This document shows positions 18,491 to 31,275 of a DNA stretch of 64,000 nucleotides, in pieces. Made by a program: the position numbers and the translations under genes. The stretch is from contig BQMF02000299.1 of assembly GCA_027922465.2 (NCBI GenBank), forward strand, positions 1-64,000, read 5' to 3'. Source of the stretch: Turritopsis dohrnii. Taxonomy: Eukaryota; Cnidaria; Hydrozoa; Anthoathecata; Oceaniidae. The notes under the pieces were generated by a model. That model searched no databases. It saw only the letters and a list, made by a program, of their open reading frames with translations, and was not told where the DNA came from. Position 1 is the first letter of the stretch; each line of letters opens with the position of its first letter.

Positions 18491-20796
18491 TCTTATTATA
18501 CTAATTCGCAATTGTGCATCCCACTTTTATTTTAGAGAGTGATATATTTACTTTTTTTTGCACGGTCAAAACCTTCTTATTTTTTCCCTTTTCGTCGTAA
18601 AACCACGCAGCGGCGACAGACACTTTTTTAATGTTACGTAATCTAAGTGTGACGTTATAATTTTTTAAACCAATCAAAACGCAAGAAATTATTTTTTCTC
18701 CAATTTGATTGGTTGCCGATTTCCAAAAAAATAGTTCGTTTATAACTGTTTTCATTATCGTAGTTGTTTTCACGAAGAAACACAGGTTTGTATACATACG
18801 ATGGTATTGTTATATTGTTATTGTTAAACTTTTACTGTTATTGTATTTTAGATTAATAAAAGAACAGGCAGCAGCACGTGTGTAAGCGATTAGTTAGCAG
18901 GTAGCAAACATGTGTAGGTGACTTTTTGAACAGATGTTTGTTTTTTTTATATATAGGTTTTTTCAGATGAAAACCAAACGAAGAACGAGTGGAAGAAAGT
19001 CGTGCTGATTTAACGAATTTCTTTTTATAGTTATCAAATAGTTATGGGAGTGCAGCAGTACAGAAGTAGTGTAGATGAAGTTGAAGAAAGGATGATGTTT
19101 ATTTACATTGGGTGAAAATGGTTTTACTTTTTTTCGGTGGAAAATTGTTTGGAAAAGATATAAAGTAATATACGTAAGTACATGAGTCAAACGGATTTAA
19201 TAAATACAGCGTTAAAAGAGAATAAAAACAGAGTTAAAACGATCAAATCATAAAGATGCAGGTCCTACACGAGCAGTTACTGATTTGTTTTGGTAACGAA
19301 CTGTTCCTTATTTTATTTATTTCAAAATGGCTCCACAGTTATGAAGTTACGAAGAAAGCATTTTTATGTCTTTCACTGTACAAAAATGGTAGTGAAATTG
19401 CAGTAGAAAACAAATAGAAAGTGTATGTTTACAATAGGAAAGTATGCTGGAAAGTTAATCGAGTGTTATTAATTTGTTTACAGGTATGAAATATAGAAAG
19501 TAAAAGAGTTTAGAAGTGTTAGATAATGGCTAGAGAACACATGATCAATATTGTTTACTATCATGATGATGTGAATTGGTATTGAAAGGTAAAGTTAAAA
19601 TAGTATCTATTTAGTTAAAACACAGTTAGTATTAGTGGATAAATAAAGGATAAGAGGGATGTTTACTGTTGTGTTTTGAATTTTCCAGCGCAGAGGAGGA
19701 GCTTTGAACTGGAAATAAAAAATGGCTCCACGAATGTTTTCATATGTTAAAAATTTTTCAGCTATAATTATTATTTTAAGGTTAATATATTTTCAAAGTT
19801 TCTTTTACTTTGTTTTTTTGTTCTTTAGATTTCGTCATAGCATGATTAGGTTTTTTGTATATGTTTTTTGAATGTTTTCATCGGTTAAATAGAAATGAAG
19901 CACATGATGGGTTATAATGTTGGGAGGGTTACTTAAGAGAAGAATGGATTATGTAATTGAAATGACTGTGCAATGAAACTATCCTACAAAAAATAAGCGT
20001 TGTTGGCTGTATTTTTCTTAAGTTTATATTTTATCGCGTTTATGCAGATTTTGTGTTATGGTAATCGTTTACGTACTATGCCTAGGTATATAACTTTGAC
20101 TGTATGATTATCTTTGTGACTTTTTATCTTCTGTGTAAATTTTTGTTCTTAGTTGTTTTTAGGATAAATGCGTACTTGAATTTCCTTTCTTTTTGTTTTT
20201 TTTGTTTTTTTTCTATTTTTTTATTTTCAGTATTACAATTGAAATATTATTCTTTTAGGCAATAATAAAAAAAGCACAAAGAAATGAAACTCATGGTTTT
20301 AATCATGATGTTGATGGTTTTGGGAAGAACTAAATATATCATTTCAAAAATTCATTAATGGTTGCAGTCCAGTAGTAACTTTTGAACAAAAGAAAAAGTT
20401 GGAAGGTATCATTTTTGTAATATTATTCAATGTTTGGTTTTGTATGTCTGGGTAAATGGTTCTGTGTTATACATTGCGTTTTTTTACATAAAAGTTACTT
20501 CTCTTCTGTGTAATGAATATATATTCTGAGCCATGTTGCTATTTGTTTCTGTTATAAATTTTCTGAATGTAAGAAATGAATTAACAAATTAATGCCTGAA
20601 AAGAAACTTTTGCAAGAGTTAAATTCTGCGACACAACGCATACTGAACATGGGTGGCGAGCGACGCCGCCTGGGATTTTTTTGAGTTGCGATTCTATGAT
20701 TTATTTTTTCGTCATGGGGTACGTACACGGGTATGGTGGATTTGACCTAATGTTTTCGAAGTTAAGTTCGGTAAAATGTTTTTACCCGGGATACTA
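18491..20796 (+). mobile_element. Helitron-like non-autonomous element, ~2.3 kb
   Basis: The 5' tip is A|TCTTATTATACTAATTCGC. The 3' tip is a hairpin (GGTAAAATGTTTTTACC), then CGGGATACTA. The final G of CTAG appears lost where the next element begins. It has no coding capacity. It is homologous over its length to 58861-60841, and its 5' 350 bp match 22965-23345 and the 5' tip of the autonomous Helitron at 53482. Directly followed head to tail by another member at 20797. Confidence 0.75.
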
Positions 20797-21360
20797 TCTT
20801 ATTATAATAATCCGCGTTGTGCATCCCACTTTTATTTTAGAGAGTGACATATTTAGTTTAAATTTACGGTCATCGTCCTCTTATGTGCGCGTAAAACCAC
20901 GTAGAGGCGAGAGACACTTTTTTCACGATCATTCCAAAAGCAGGTGGCATCATTTGACGTCAGTTTTTTATGATCACGTGGAATCATTGCATTGCATCCC
21001 CAATCGAACGCAACGTTTTTGGGGAAATATCTGAAGAACCAATAGGGATAACTGACGTTTTTTGGGGTCAGCGATACGGGTGATGGGGTGACGCATCATT
21101 TGGGCCTAAATTTTATTTGGTACTGCGGATATGACGTCATCGAAATCTTTGATCAGCGATATCTTCGCAACGGTTGGTCGTAGCGAAACGATCCCATTCA
21201 TTTTTTTGATCAGCTTTTCGAGCTCTACAACATGGGTACACTTTTGAGTTGCGATTCTATGATTTATTTTTTCGTCACGGGGTACGTACACGGGAATGGT
21301 GGATTTGACCTAATGTTTTCGAAGTTAAGTTCGGTAAAACGTTTTTACCCGGGATACTAG
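20797..21360 (+). mobile_element. Helitron-like non-autonomous element, short 564-bp subfamily
   Basis: It starts TCTTATTATAATAATCCGCG and ends GTTTTTACCCGGGATACTAG, with a GTAAAA/TTTTAC hairpin 10 bases before CTAG. It is nearly identical in layout to 40250-40809, sharing a central TGACGTCA-containing block. Non-coding. Confidence 0.78.
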
Positions 21361-22964
21361 TCTATATCCTAATTCGCGCTGTGCATCCAGTTAACTTGGT
21401 AAGTGTGAAAAAAGACTGGGGACGAAATGTTTCTATGGAAAATTCAATACGGCATCTTTAGAAAGTGAGTAACTGAGTTTACTGTGTGCACATCCACGAT
21501 TAGTATATGCTCCTCCGTTTGGTTCTTTTTTGGTTTCGCACTGAAAATCTGCCGAAAAACGTCAATGGAGAAGCGCGAGCAATGCAATGTTTTTCGTTCG
21601 AAATTGGTTAACGATCATTTTGTAGCAGTAAAAACAAAAAACTTCACGAACACGAAGATAGTTTTTTTTAAAACGAAGATCTTTAATTTTATTGTTTTAG
21701 TCGTTTTCAGAGAAAGATCGTATCGTAAAGATTGAATTAACAAGTGTAAGTTTTGAGACTTTTTTCGTCTTTTTCCATTTAATTCATTTTTGACTGTTTG
21801 GTAGGCTAGAACTATACTCATGATAATTTAATAACTTTTTCTATGTTTGCTTTCCGATTTGGATAAGAAATCAAGTTTGTGTTTTGTTTTATTTTGCTTT
21901 CCTTTTTTGTTTGTGTGTATGTGTAGCATTTTGTTTATTATGATATGGTTTTCATTGCTCATGGAAATCTTCTTTTTTTAGTTTAAAATAATTACGAAAG
22001 AATTTAACAAGTCTAAATGCTTGAGTGTTTTGGTAAAGAACAGACTATTAAAATAACGAATGGTATCGAATCTTAGTGGATAAAAAAAGCAACATTATCA
22101 GGTATAATTCCGCATATCATTTACATGGCGTTTTTATTCTTCTTCATAACATATCTTTTATTTCTTTTTTGACTGTTTGGTAGGCTGAAGCTAAACTCAT
22201 GATCTTTTAATAAATATTCCCTGTTCCTACCCATATGTTTGCTTCAAGTTTGTGTTCGTTCTTTTAGTTTGCTTTTGTTTGTGCGTATATGTAGCTAAAT
22301 ATGTTTTTATGATTAATAGAAATCTTCTTTTTTAGGTAAAATTAATTATGAAAGAATAAATAAATTCGACATTGTAATATGAAGGGTGTTTGGTAAAGAA
22401 CTGACTAATGAAATAACGAATGCTATCGAATCTTATTGGAGTAAAGAAGCAACGTTAGCAGGTATAATTCCGTTTATCATTCATATTTCCTTTGGCGTTT
22501 TTATTTTTCACTACATGCCAAGGCAGCTTTGTTTACCACCCATTATCATTAAAGACTGAAAGAACAAAATTCCCACCTATTGCCCTTTGCTATGCGCCAT
22601 CTTAACCAACAAATACAGCAGCCACTTCATCCATCGTGACATGAGGTTTTTTTTGTGTCTGTGTCAAAATCTACATGTTATGTTTCGTAATCACCTCTTT
22701 CTCTTTTCACGATGAACTTAAATCTTACGACATTTTAATAATGACGTTAGATTAAAAAATAGTGCCGCCTCTGCGTAGCCTTACGTCAAATATATGTAGG
22801 AAAAACCGTTTAAAAAAAGTTAAATATTTCACTCCCTAAATTAGAAGTGGTATGCACAGCGCCGATTATGATAACTTTTTATTTCTATAAATGTTCGACA
22901 CGGGTGTGAGCGATGCGTCGTTTTGAGAAATGCAACAGTAAAAAGTTTTTACACAGGATACTAG
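21361..22964 (+). mobile_element. Helitron-like non-autonomous element with internal duplication
   Basis: It starts TCTATATCCTAATTCGCGC immediately after the preceding CTAG and ends with the perfect hairpin GTAAAAAGTTTTTAC, then ACAGGATACTAG. The interior differs from its neighbours and contains two ~350-bp related segments in tandem (about 21785-22140 and 22165-22510), both with GACTGTTTGGTAGGCT and GGTATAATTCCG. Non-coding. Confidence 0.7.
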
Positions 22965-23560
22965 TCTTATTTTACTAATTTGCGATTGTGCATCCTACTT
23001 TTATTTTAGAGAGTGATATATTTCATTTTTTATTAATGGTCAAATCCTTCTTATTATTTCCCAACTCGTCATAAAACCACGTAGAAGGCAAGAGAACGTT
23101 TCATGACTATTATATGGGGAAACCCTGTCGCTGATCGTGTTCATTGGCTAATAAAGGAAAACTCTTGAAACGCACTGTTTTTATTGGTTGACGAATTCCA
23201 GAAAATTCAATCATTTAATAATGGTTTTTTAATTATTGGTTGTTATTTTGATGAAGAAATAGCTTTGTGTATACATACAAAGGTATCATTATTATAAAAC
23301 TGTTTATTGTTAAACTTTTATTGTATGTTTGATAAATAAAAGAGTAAGTGAGGTTTTGAACAAAAGTAACATTTAGTTCGATAAAATATGATTTCATATG
23401 AGTTTTCATTTCAGTGGAAAATCAAGAGGGGAAAACAAAGAACGAGTGGAAGAAAGTCTATTTTACAATAGAAACCTGTGCTGATTTCACCTATTTCTTT
23501 TTATAATTATCAAGTGTGGCTATACAGATGAAAGTGTTGTGAAGTTGTTTAAAAATAGCT
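22965..23560 (+). mobile_element. Helitron-like non-autonomous element, 3'-truncated
   Basis: It starts TCTTATTTTACTAATTTGCG directly after the CTAG of the previous element, and its first ~600 bp are homologous to 18491-19080. The 3' end is not found before 23919. Bases 23561-23919 hold no recognised feature. Confidence 0.6.
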
Positions 23561-24510
23561 GCAGAAAAGATGGCGTTTATTTATATTACTAAGTTTTTTG
23601 TTTCTTGCCATTTTATTCATGATGTACGTTTGGTGAGTTTATTTATGTGCTTAAAATGCATGATAGGCTTTTTATTAACAGAAGATTTACATCACATTCA
23701 ACATAAAAAACAGTTCAATAGAGAGCCTTATAATAAAACAACAAGAATACTACCGTCCCTTTTTTGTTTATCAAGGTCTTTTAAGATGGATATGGCGACC
23801 GAAATTGAAAAACAGGGAAGTATGGGGCAAAAGGAATATATGCGTGCTAAATAAAGAAATTCATTGAAAAAGAAGGGAATATATTTTAAAACTGAGAGAT
23901 TCAGGATTAAACTGCGAGTATTCCCCATTCCCTCTATTCGCTAAAACCGCAATGCAATATGTTAGTTGTATTCACCGTTCACGACAACATAAACATAAAT
24001 AAATGGTAGCACGAAGCACAACTATGACAAACATGAACGAGGATATCTTCAATTCTGCACCAACAAACAGCTTTTTTCAATGGCAGCAGAACTTAATAAG
24101 ATATGGGTGGTTTGTTACTATATGGTAAATTTTTTGCCACAACTAATACCTGATAAAGATGACTGAAGTGTATTATAAACTAGAAATATTGTAAATATTA
24201 TAAAAGTATTCACACTTCAAAAAAAAATGAACTGTATACAGTGTCTTATTTCAAGCTGTGAAAATTTAAACTTTATCCATCATAAACTCAAAAGAAAATT
24301 TTGTTAACCTTGGAAGTGAACACACAAGCCATTCTTCTCTTTTGAATTTCATTGTTTCGATATGTATATCAACATTTGTAAAAACAATAAAGTCCACCTC
24401 ATTTGTTTCCGTTACAGCCATCAAGCATTGACATTGAAAAAAATAACAATGTTTCACTTTTAATCGAGAACAGTCATCATCATCGAGGATTAAGCAAAAA
24501 TTATTATTAC

Positions 24511-24940
24511 TGCACTTGCAGTAAGGGAATTTTACTGACCCCGAGTACATCAACACATTTATTTCAGGGACGCTAAAAACAAACATACAAAACTACGTAT
24601 AAATATAACGAAGGAAAAACAGAAATACTATTATAACAAACGAGAAAGAAAAACATAACTTAACAAAAAATATACTTACTAAAACATACAAATGACTACA
24701 CTTCACCTCACATGTTCACGCATACGCCAGATGTACAACAAAACGACTACAAAACACAAGAAACTTATACGCTACGAACTCAATTATATTAAATTACACA
24801 TGGGACATATAACATAGAAACACAAGACGAGAACATTACAAACAATAAACAATTGCACGGGCAATATAGAACAACGTCTCGATGGAGAGCTACACGCTTC
24901 CGCGCAGAGTATAAGGCCTACTTACACTCTACGCGGAACA
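24511..24940 (-). repeat. BEL 3' LTR
   Basis: 430 bp, TG...CA. It matches the other LTR with three substitutions and one indel. It is the 3' LTR because the coding strand is minus. Confidence 0.95.
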
Positions 24941-25000
24941 TCTGGCTCCCCTCAAGATATTCTCATCTTGAACACAATTCCCACATAAATCATCATATTA

Positions 25001-28000
25001 TCATTCATAATCAGTTCGTTCAGTTTGGCTCTTCGTCGGGGAATCGTTTTCCACCAATAATACGATCTTCGCAATTGGTCGTTCGTATATTCGTCTAGTG
25101 GGCGTTTGGACCACTACGCTCCGCACCATTTGATCGTCACCCGTACGTACTTTGATTATTCGCGCAAGTTGCCAGTCGTTTCGTTGTACTTGATCATCTT
25201 TGAGTAGAACAACGTCACCAATCGAAAAATTTCGTCGTATGGATTGCCACTTTCGTCGTTGCTGAAGGGATTGAAGGAATTCTGAACGCCAACGTGTCCA
25301 GAACTTGTTAACCAGGTGTTGAACTCTTCTCCACTGACGTCGACTGTAGAGATCTGCTTCAGTAAACTGTCCAGGAGGACCCGCGACGACTTTTGACTTC
25401 GTGGTAAGTAAAAGATTCGGAGACAAAGCCACTAAACTGTCACTATCATTTAATGTTTCAACTGACAACGGTCTACTATTGACGATATTTTCTACTTCTG
25501 TTAAAATGGTTCTAAAGCTTTCATCATTTAAACTGAGACCATGATTCTTCAATAGCAACGACAGAATTGAGCGACATGATCTAATTTGTCGCTCCCACAC
25601 GCCACCCATGTGGCTTGCTGTTGGAGTGTTGAAGTTCCATCTAATCCAGTCAGTGTTGTTTCGTAGAAGAAAATCATTTATCTTTTCTTGGTCCATCTCT
25701 TTGATGGCTTTCTTGAATTCAGCATCTGCTCCAACAAAATTAGAACCGTTGTCCGATCTGATCTGACGTACTTCTCCCCTCCTGCTAATAAACCGACGCA
25801 ACGCCATGATAAAAGAATCCGTGTCAAGCGAATTGGTGCTCTCCAAATGAATGGCTCGACTTGCGAAACAGGTAAACAACGCGACGTATCTTTTGACCTC
25901 TTTTCTTCTTTCTTTTACCACGAAAGGGCCAAACATATCGACACCAGAATAAGTAAATGGTGCTGCCTCAGAACATCGCTCTGACGGAAGATCAGCCATA
26001 ACTTGTTCACCGATTCGGCCTCGATGTCTTCGGCAGGTGACACAATTAAATATCTCGTTTCGTACACGTGAATTGGCGTTGACGATCATGTATCCGTTCT
26101 GACGAATCTCGTTCAAGGTTGAATCTCGACCACCATGTTGAATCTTTTCATGAAAATGTCGAATTAACAAAATGGTTACAGGATGTTTCTTCGGAAGGAT
26201 AATTGGATGTTTCACATTCCAATCCAGACTAGAATTAGTGATTCTACCGCCGACACGAATAATACCCTTCCTATCGATGATTGGACTCATTCGAAAAAGT
26301 GGACCTTTCGTCTTGCTTCCTTTTCCTTCATTTGGAAACTCCTGTCTCTGAACTAACCTCACGATTGCTAATTCAGCTTTTAAGAGAAGATCGACATCGA
26401 TTTTCTTACGTTTATGTCTCCATAACAACATGGTTGCAACTACGCGTTTGAGACGATACCAATTTGAAACTTTCTCGAATAAGTTTTGCAATGAATTCTC
26501 TTGTTTGATGCTGACTGTATTTACTTTGAAATGTCTGTCTTTCTTTACTTCCGGATCGTCGTCATCTGCAGAAAACCTTTCTTTAAGATCTATGTCTTGT
26601 AATGGGTGCCAAAGAAAGGCTGGACCATTAAGCCAACGTTTGCTTTCCACAAACTTCTTTACCGTTTGTCCTCGTGAAGCATCGTCAGCTGGGTTGTCGG
26701 AAGATGAGACATAACGCCATTGTTTGACATCTGATGCATCATGAATGGCTTGGACGCGATTGGCAACGAACAAATGAAACCTTTTTGAAACGCTAGTGAT
26801 GTAGCCAAGAACTACTTTACTATCTATCCAAAACGTTTCGAAGCTGGGTTTGATTGTTAGTTTTCTCTTCAACTGCATGGCTACTTTGGTTGATGTTGTT
26901 GCTGCGGTTAGTTCCAAACGTGGAATGGTGATTGGCTTCAGAGGCGTAACTCGAGCTTTTCCAATCATGAAACAGCAATGAATATCTTTACGGTTATTGA
27001 TTAATCTCAGGTAAGATGCTTGTCCATATCCGTCTGTGGATGCATCAGAGAAGTGATGTAGTGAACATTCAGAAATTTCTCCGAAGTTATCTGGAATGAT
27101 ACACCTCTTAATGCTTACATCCTCTAATAATTGCAATGAGCCTCTCCACCTTTCCCATGTACTCCTTTGCTGTGGAGAAATCTCGTCATCCCAGTCTTTC
27201 CTTTCACTGCACAGTTGTTGTAAAAGTCGCTTGGCTGGTAGAACAAAAGGTGCACCAAATCCTAGAGGATCATAAACCGAACTGATTGATGACAATATAC
27301 CTCTTCGAGTCAACGGATTGTCTTTTAGAACAATGCGAAAACAAAATGAATCTGATTCTACACACCAGCTTACTCCCAATGCTCTTTCTATCGGCAAAGA
27401 CTGAATAGACAAGTCGATATCTTTGATACCCTTCGCCTTGTCCTCGTCAGGAATCTGCTCTAATACCTTTCTGGAATTGCTCATAAACTGTGTCAGATTA
27501 AATCCTCCCTCAGCACACATTGACTTGACATTTTGTTTGAGGTTCAACGTTGCTTCAATGGTTGAGTTACCTTTCAACATGTCATCAACATAAAAACTTC
27601 GAAGCAATGTCAAAGCAGCTTCTCTGCCATACTTTTCTTCATTATCGAAAGCGGTTTTTCTCAATGCGTAATTGCTCGTGCTTGGTGAATGCGTGCCTCC
27701 AAACAAATGAGCACACATAACGAAGTCTTCTAGTTCTGCATCGAAGTTTCCATCTGGCCACCATACGAATCTGAGCATGTCCTGCTATTCGGGTGGTACT
27801 TTTACCTGATAAAACATACTTTCTATATCGGCTACCAAAGCTATTTTTTCTTCCCGAAATCGTGACAAGACACCGACGAGCTGGTTAGTAAGGTCAGGTC
27901 CTTGCAGAAGCATTGAATTTAATGACATACCATTGTAGACTGCACTACAGTCAAATACTACCCTAATCTTGTTAGGTTTTTTAGGGTGATATACGCCGTG

Positions 28001-30787
28001 GTGAGGTAGGTACCAGGTTCTTCGGTCATTTTTTTGATGTGCTTTCTTAGCGTACTCTTTTTCGATGATTTTCTGCATGAAGTCACAATAATCTTTGTAC
28101 ATTCTTTGATTCTTTAACAACTTCCTTTTTAAACTATGTGCTCGTCTGATTGCTTGGCTCCGGTTGTCTGGGACCTTCAAATCTGGATCCTTAAAGGGTA
28201 GCGGAAGTTGATAATGTCCATCGATGAATTTCACTTCTCTGTCCATTAAATCAAGGAACTTTCGATCGTTAATTGAAACTCTCTCATGGTCGTCTTGAAT
28301 TTTCTCACTGAAATCCAGCTGAAACATTGATAGCATAGCGTCTCTCAGTCCATGATCTTTCATTTCCTCTTGGAAGACGAAGTGAACTGGTCTTTTGGTA
28401 TCGGAAAAGGCAACATAATTACATCGTGACTCGGTTGATGCATTGGTGTTGGTAAATATCGGGCCGGTAACACACCAACCCAAAACAGAACGAAATGCAT
28501 AAGGTCCGTTACCTTGACAGGGAATGATCTCGAGGGGTACTAAAGCTCGTGGACAGTTAGCTCCAATGAGAATTCCAATGTCGGTATCATCGTCGTCTTG
28601 TTGCAGAAATGGATGGATTTTATCAAGATACTTCCATTTTTTCACTTTGTTCGGAGTCGGAATTTCGTCTTTATCAACCGGTATGAACGATCTGCTGTAT
28701 GTCTTAGGAAGAATGATCTTATTCGTCTGATTATCAGCAGCAGCAATTTGTAGGTTGTTGATACATTGAGAAGCTTCTGTTGTGATCCCACTCATTGTCT
28801 TGATTGATATCTTGGTTGGTGAAGAACAAACATTCAATTCCTCTAGGACCTGTTCATGAATGAATGTCCCTTGACTGCCATTATCTAGAAGTGCTTTGGT
28901 ATATACCTTGACAGTTGTTGAAGGATGTGTTAATATCACTGGAACCACATTAAGACTAATTACTTCGGCATCGAGTCGTGAAAAGTTAACGCCAATCGAT
29001 TTCGAACCATCTTTAGGTTTGTCAGGTGGCTTTATCGCTCTTTTATACCCATGGAGACCTGTAGGATGATCGGCATTGCAGGTTGCACATTTCCGTTTCT
29101 TGGTACAAGATCTGGCCTGATGGGAATCATGGTAGCAAGCAAAACAGAGTTTCTCATTGTACAGAAATTTCCTTCGTTCTTCTACTGGGAGTTGGAGATA
29201 CTGACTGCATTCATCTAAGTCATGTCCTTCTTTGCACATGCGACAAGCTGTTTTAGATCCTGCAATCAGCATAGTCTTGACGAACTTTCTTTGACCAACT
29301 CTTGATACTTCATCTTTTGAATCCTGAATTGCGTTCTTGGAGAAATTAGGATCATTAACAAGCAACATTTCTTCCTCAACAAATTCGATGAATTCATCTA
29401 ATCCTGCCTCTGTCTCACCTTTCTTTCTAATACTGAAAGATCTGCGGTTCCATCTCTCCTGAAGATATGGCGGCAAAATTAACTGCAACTTCTGCAAAAG
29501 CTCAGGACTGTCATAACTTTTAGAATTCTTCAGCGATATCATCGTGGATTTATACTTCAACAAGAAACTATAGAATTGACGGAATCCTTTCCCATCGTGA
29601 GGCTTCAATTTGGGCCACGATTTCAACTCCTTCCTATACTCACTCATTACGATATACTTGTTGCCATAATGCTTATCAAGTAAATCTTTTGCTTTCTGAT
29701 ATCCTACTTCACTTAGCAAATAAATACATGATTGAACCAGCTCCTTAGCTTCACCCTTGAGGTATTTCAATAATCTCGTCAATCTTCCTCGTGGATCTGC
29801 TATCTTGAGTTCGACGACTTCAACGAAATTTGCCATAAAATAAGGAAAATCGATACTTCTACCACTGAATGTGTCAATTTCTACTGATGGAGCTTGCATC
29901 TGATTCATCAACTTGACTAGATCCTCAGAGAAATCTTTCCGCTTTGATTGAATATATCTGTCTGTATTTTTATCGAGAGCTTCATCTACCGCAGGTAATT
30001 GGTCAACTTTCTCACAGAACTTTTTATTCTTATACTCTACATTATCATGTGACTTCTTAAGGGGACTATCCTCTTTGCTCACTTGGATCTTATGTGTGCT
30101 GACATAATCGTTCACGAACTGAGACTTGTCGACCCTTTCAATTCCATCAATCAGCTGCGACTCGTTATCATTATCATGCTCCTCCATGCTTTGATAAGCT
30201 GCAAGTTTTGCCTTCGTTTTAGCTATTTCTAGATTCAACTGGAATGACTTGCTTTCTTCTTCCAATAACTGTTGTTGTTTGAAGAATTGTGCTTCAACTT
30301 CAAGCTCGGCAAGTCTGGCCTTCTCCCTAGCTATCTCACTTGCGATGCTATCACTTGAAAGAGAAGATCTACTTGACTTTGAAGACTTTGACTTGACGGA
30401 TTTCGGTATGAATCTGCTTTCAGCCTTCTCACTACCATCTTGTGAGTTATGCAAAACTTCAGTAACTTTCTTCTTAATGCCAGAAAACTTCTTATCAATA
30501 GAGTCTATGCTGTAGTTATCTAATTCATCATCTTCAGGTTGAATCAGCATTTGGCATTTTGAATGGCACTGTAGGTATTCTCCAAACATTTTCTCCAGTG
30601 TCTCTACTTCATTCTGCAACTCAACTCTCTTCTTGTCTTCAAGCAAAATCTCCATTTTCAAAAGCTGATTACGAAGCTTTGAATCTAAATTGCTTCTACG
30701 AGATTGGTTTAAGTTCAATTCATACAGTCTCGCCTTTTCTGTAAGAATTCTACGTCTAGAACTATCTACTATCTGAGCGGATGCCAT
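25001..30787 (-). pseudogene. gag-pol: BEL/Pao Gag-Pol polyprotein, open except for one stop
   Basis: The ATG at 30787 (MASAQIVDSS) is preferred over the in-frame ATG at 30817. The ~1930-codon frame has a single in-frame TAG at 27785-27787, inside the reverse transcriptase. Domains in order are: a coiled-coil-rich Gag; zinc knuckles (CRMCKEGHDLDECSQ, then CFACYHDSHQARSC and CATCNADH); an aspartic protease with LLDNGSQGTF; RT with RVVFDCSAVYNG and LVADIESMFYQV before the stop and FYVDDMLKG after it; RNase H; the HHCC integrase finger (HFHEKIQHGG...CVTCRRH); the integrase core (YSGVDMFGP, RSDNGSNF, MGGVWERQ); and a conserved C-terminal domain. It would encode capsid, cDNA synthesis and integration functions. 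One nonsense mutation inactivates it, or suppression would be needed. Confidence 0.95.
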
Positions 30788-30844
30788 AACGACAAACAAG
30801 TGAGCTAAAGTGAACAAGCTACTAATTGTATGTTTTACTATTAC

Positions 30845-31275
30845 TGCACTTGCAGTAAGGGAATTTTACTGACCCCGAGTACATCAACACATTTATTTCA
30901 GGGACGCTAAAAACAAACATACAAAACTACGTATAAATATAACGAAGGAAAAACAGAAATACTATTATAACAAACAAGAAAGAAAAACATAACTTAACAA
31001 AAAATATACTTACTAAAACATACAAATGACTACACTTCACCTCACATGTTCACGCATACGCCAGATGTACAACAAAACGACTACAAAAACACAAGAAACT
31101 TATACGCTACGAACTCAATTATAATAAATTACACATGGGACATATAACATAGAAACACAAGACGAGAACATTACAAACAATAAACAATTGCACGGGCAAT
31201 ATAGAACAACGTCTCGATGGAGAGCTACATGCTTCCGCGCAGAGTATAAGGCCTACTTACACTCTACGCGGAACA
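30845..31275 (-). repeat. BEL 5' LTR
   Basis: 431 bp, about 99% identical to 24511-24940. Its outer edge abuts the YqaJ coding sequence at 31276. Confidence 0.95.

Larger units (their letters stand above)
24511..31275 (-). mobile_element. BEL/Pao LTR retrotransposon, full length and recent
   Basis: The two LTRs (24511-24940 and 30845-31275) begin TGCACTTGCAG and end CGCGGAACA on the plus strand, and differ at only about four positions in 430. The interior encodes one long Gag-Pol frame. The purine-rich run GAGGGGAGCCAGA (minus strand, next to the LTR at 24941) is a likely polypurine tract. Flanks are ATTAC (left) and ATTAT (right), an imperfect 5-bp target duplication. It sits inside the YqaJ gene. 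Confidence 0.95.

Noticed and set aside
25688..25984. Plus-strand coding region opposite the BEL integrase
   Set aside because: It is a shadow of the Gag-Pol frame on the other strand, with no independent signal.
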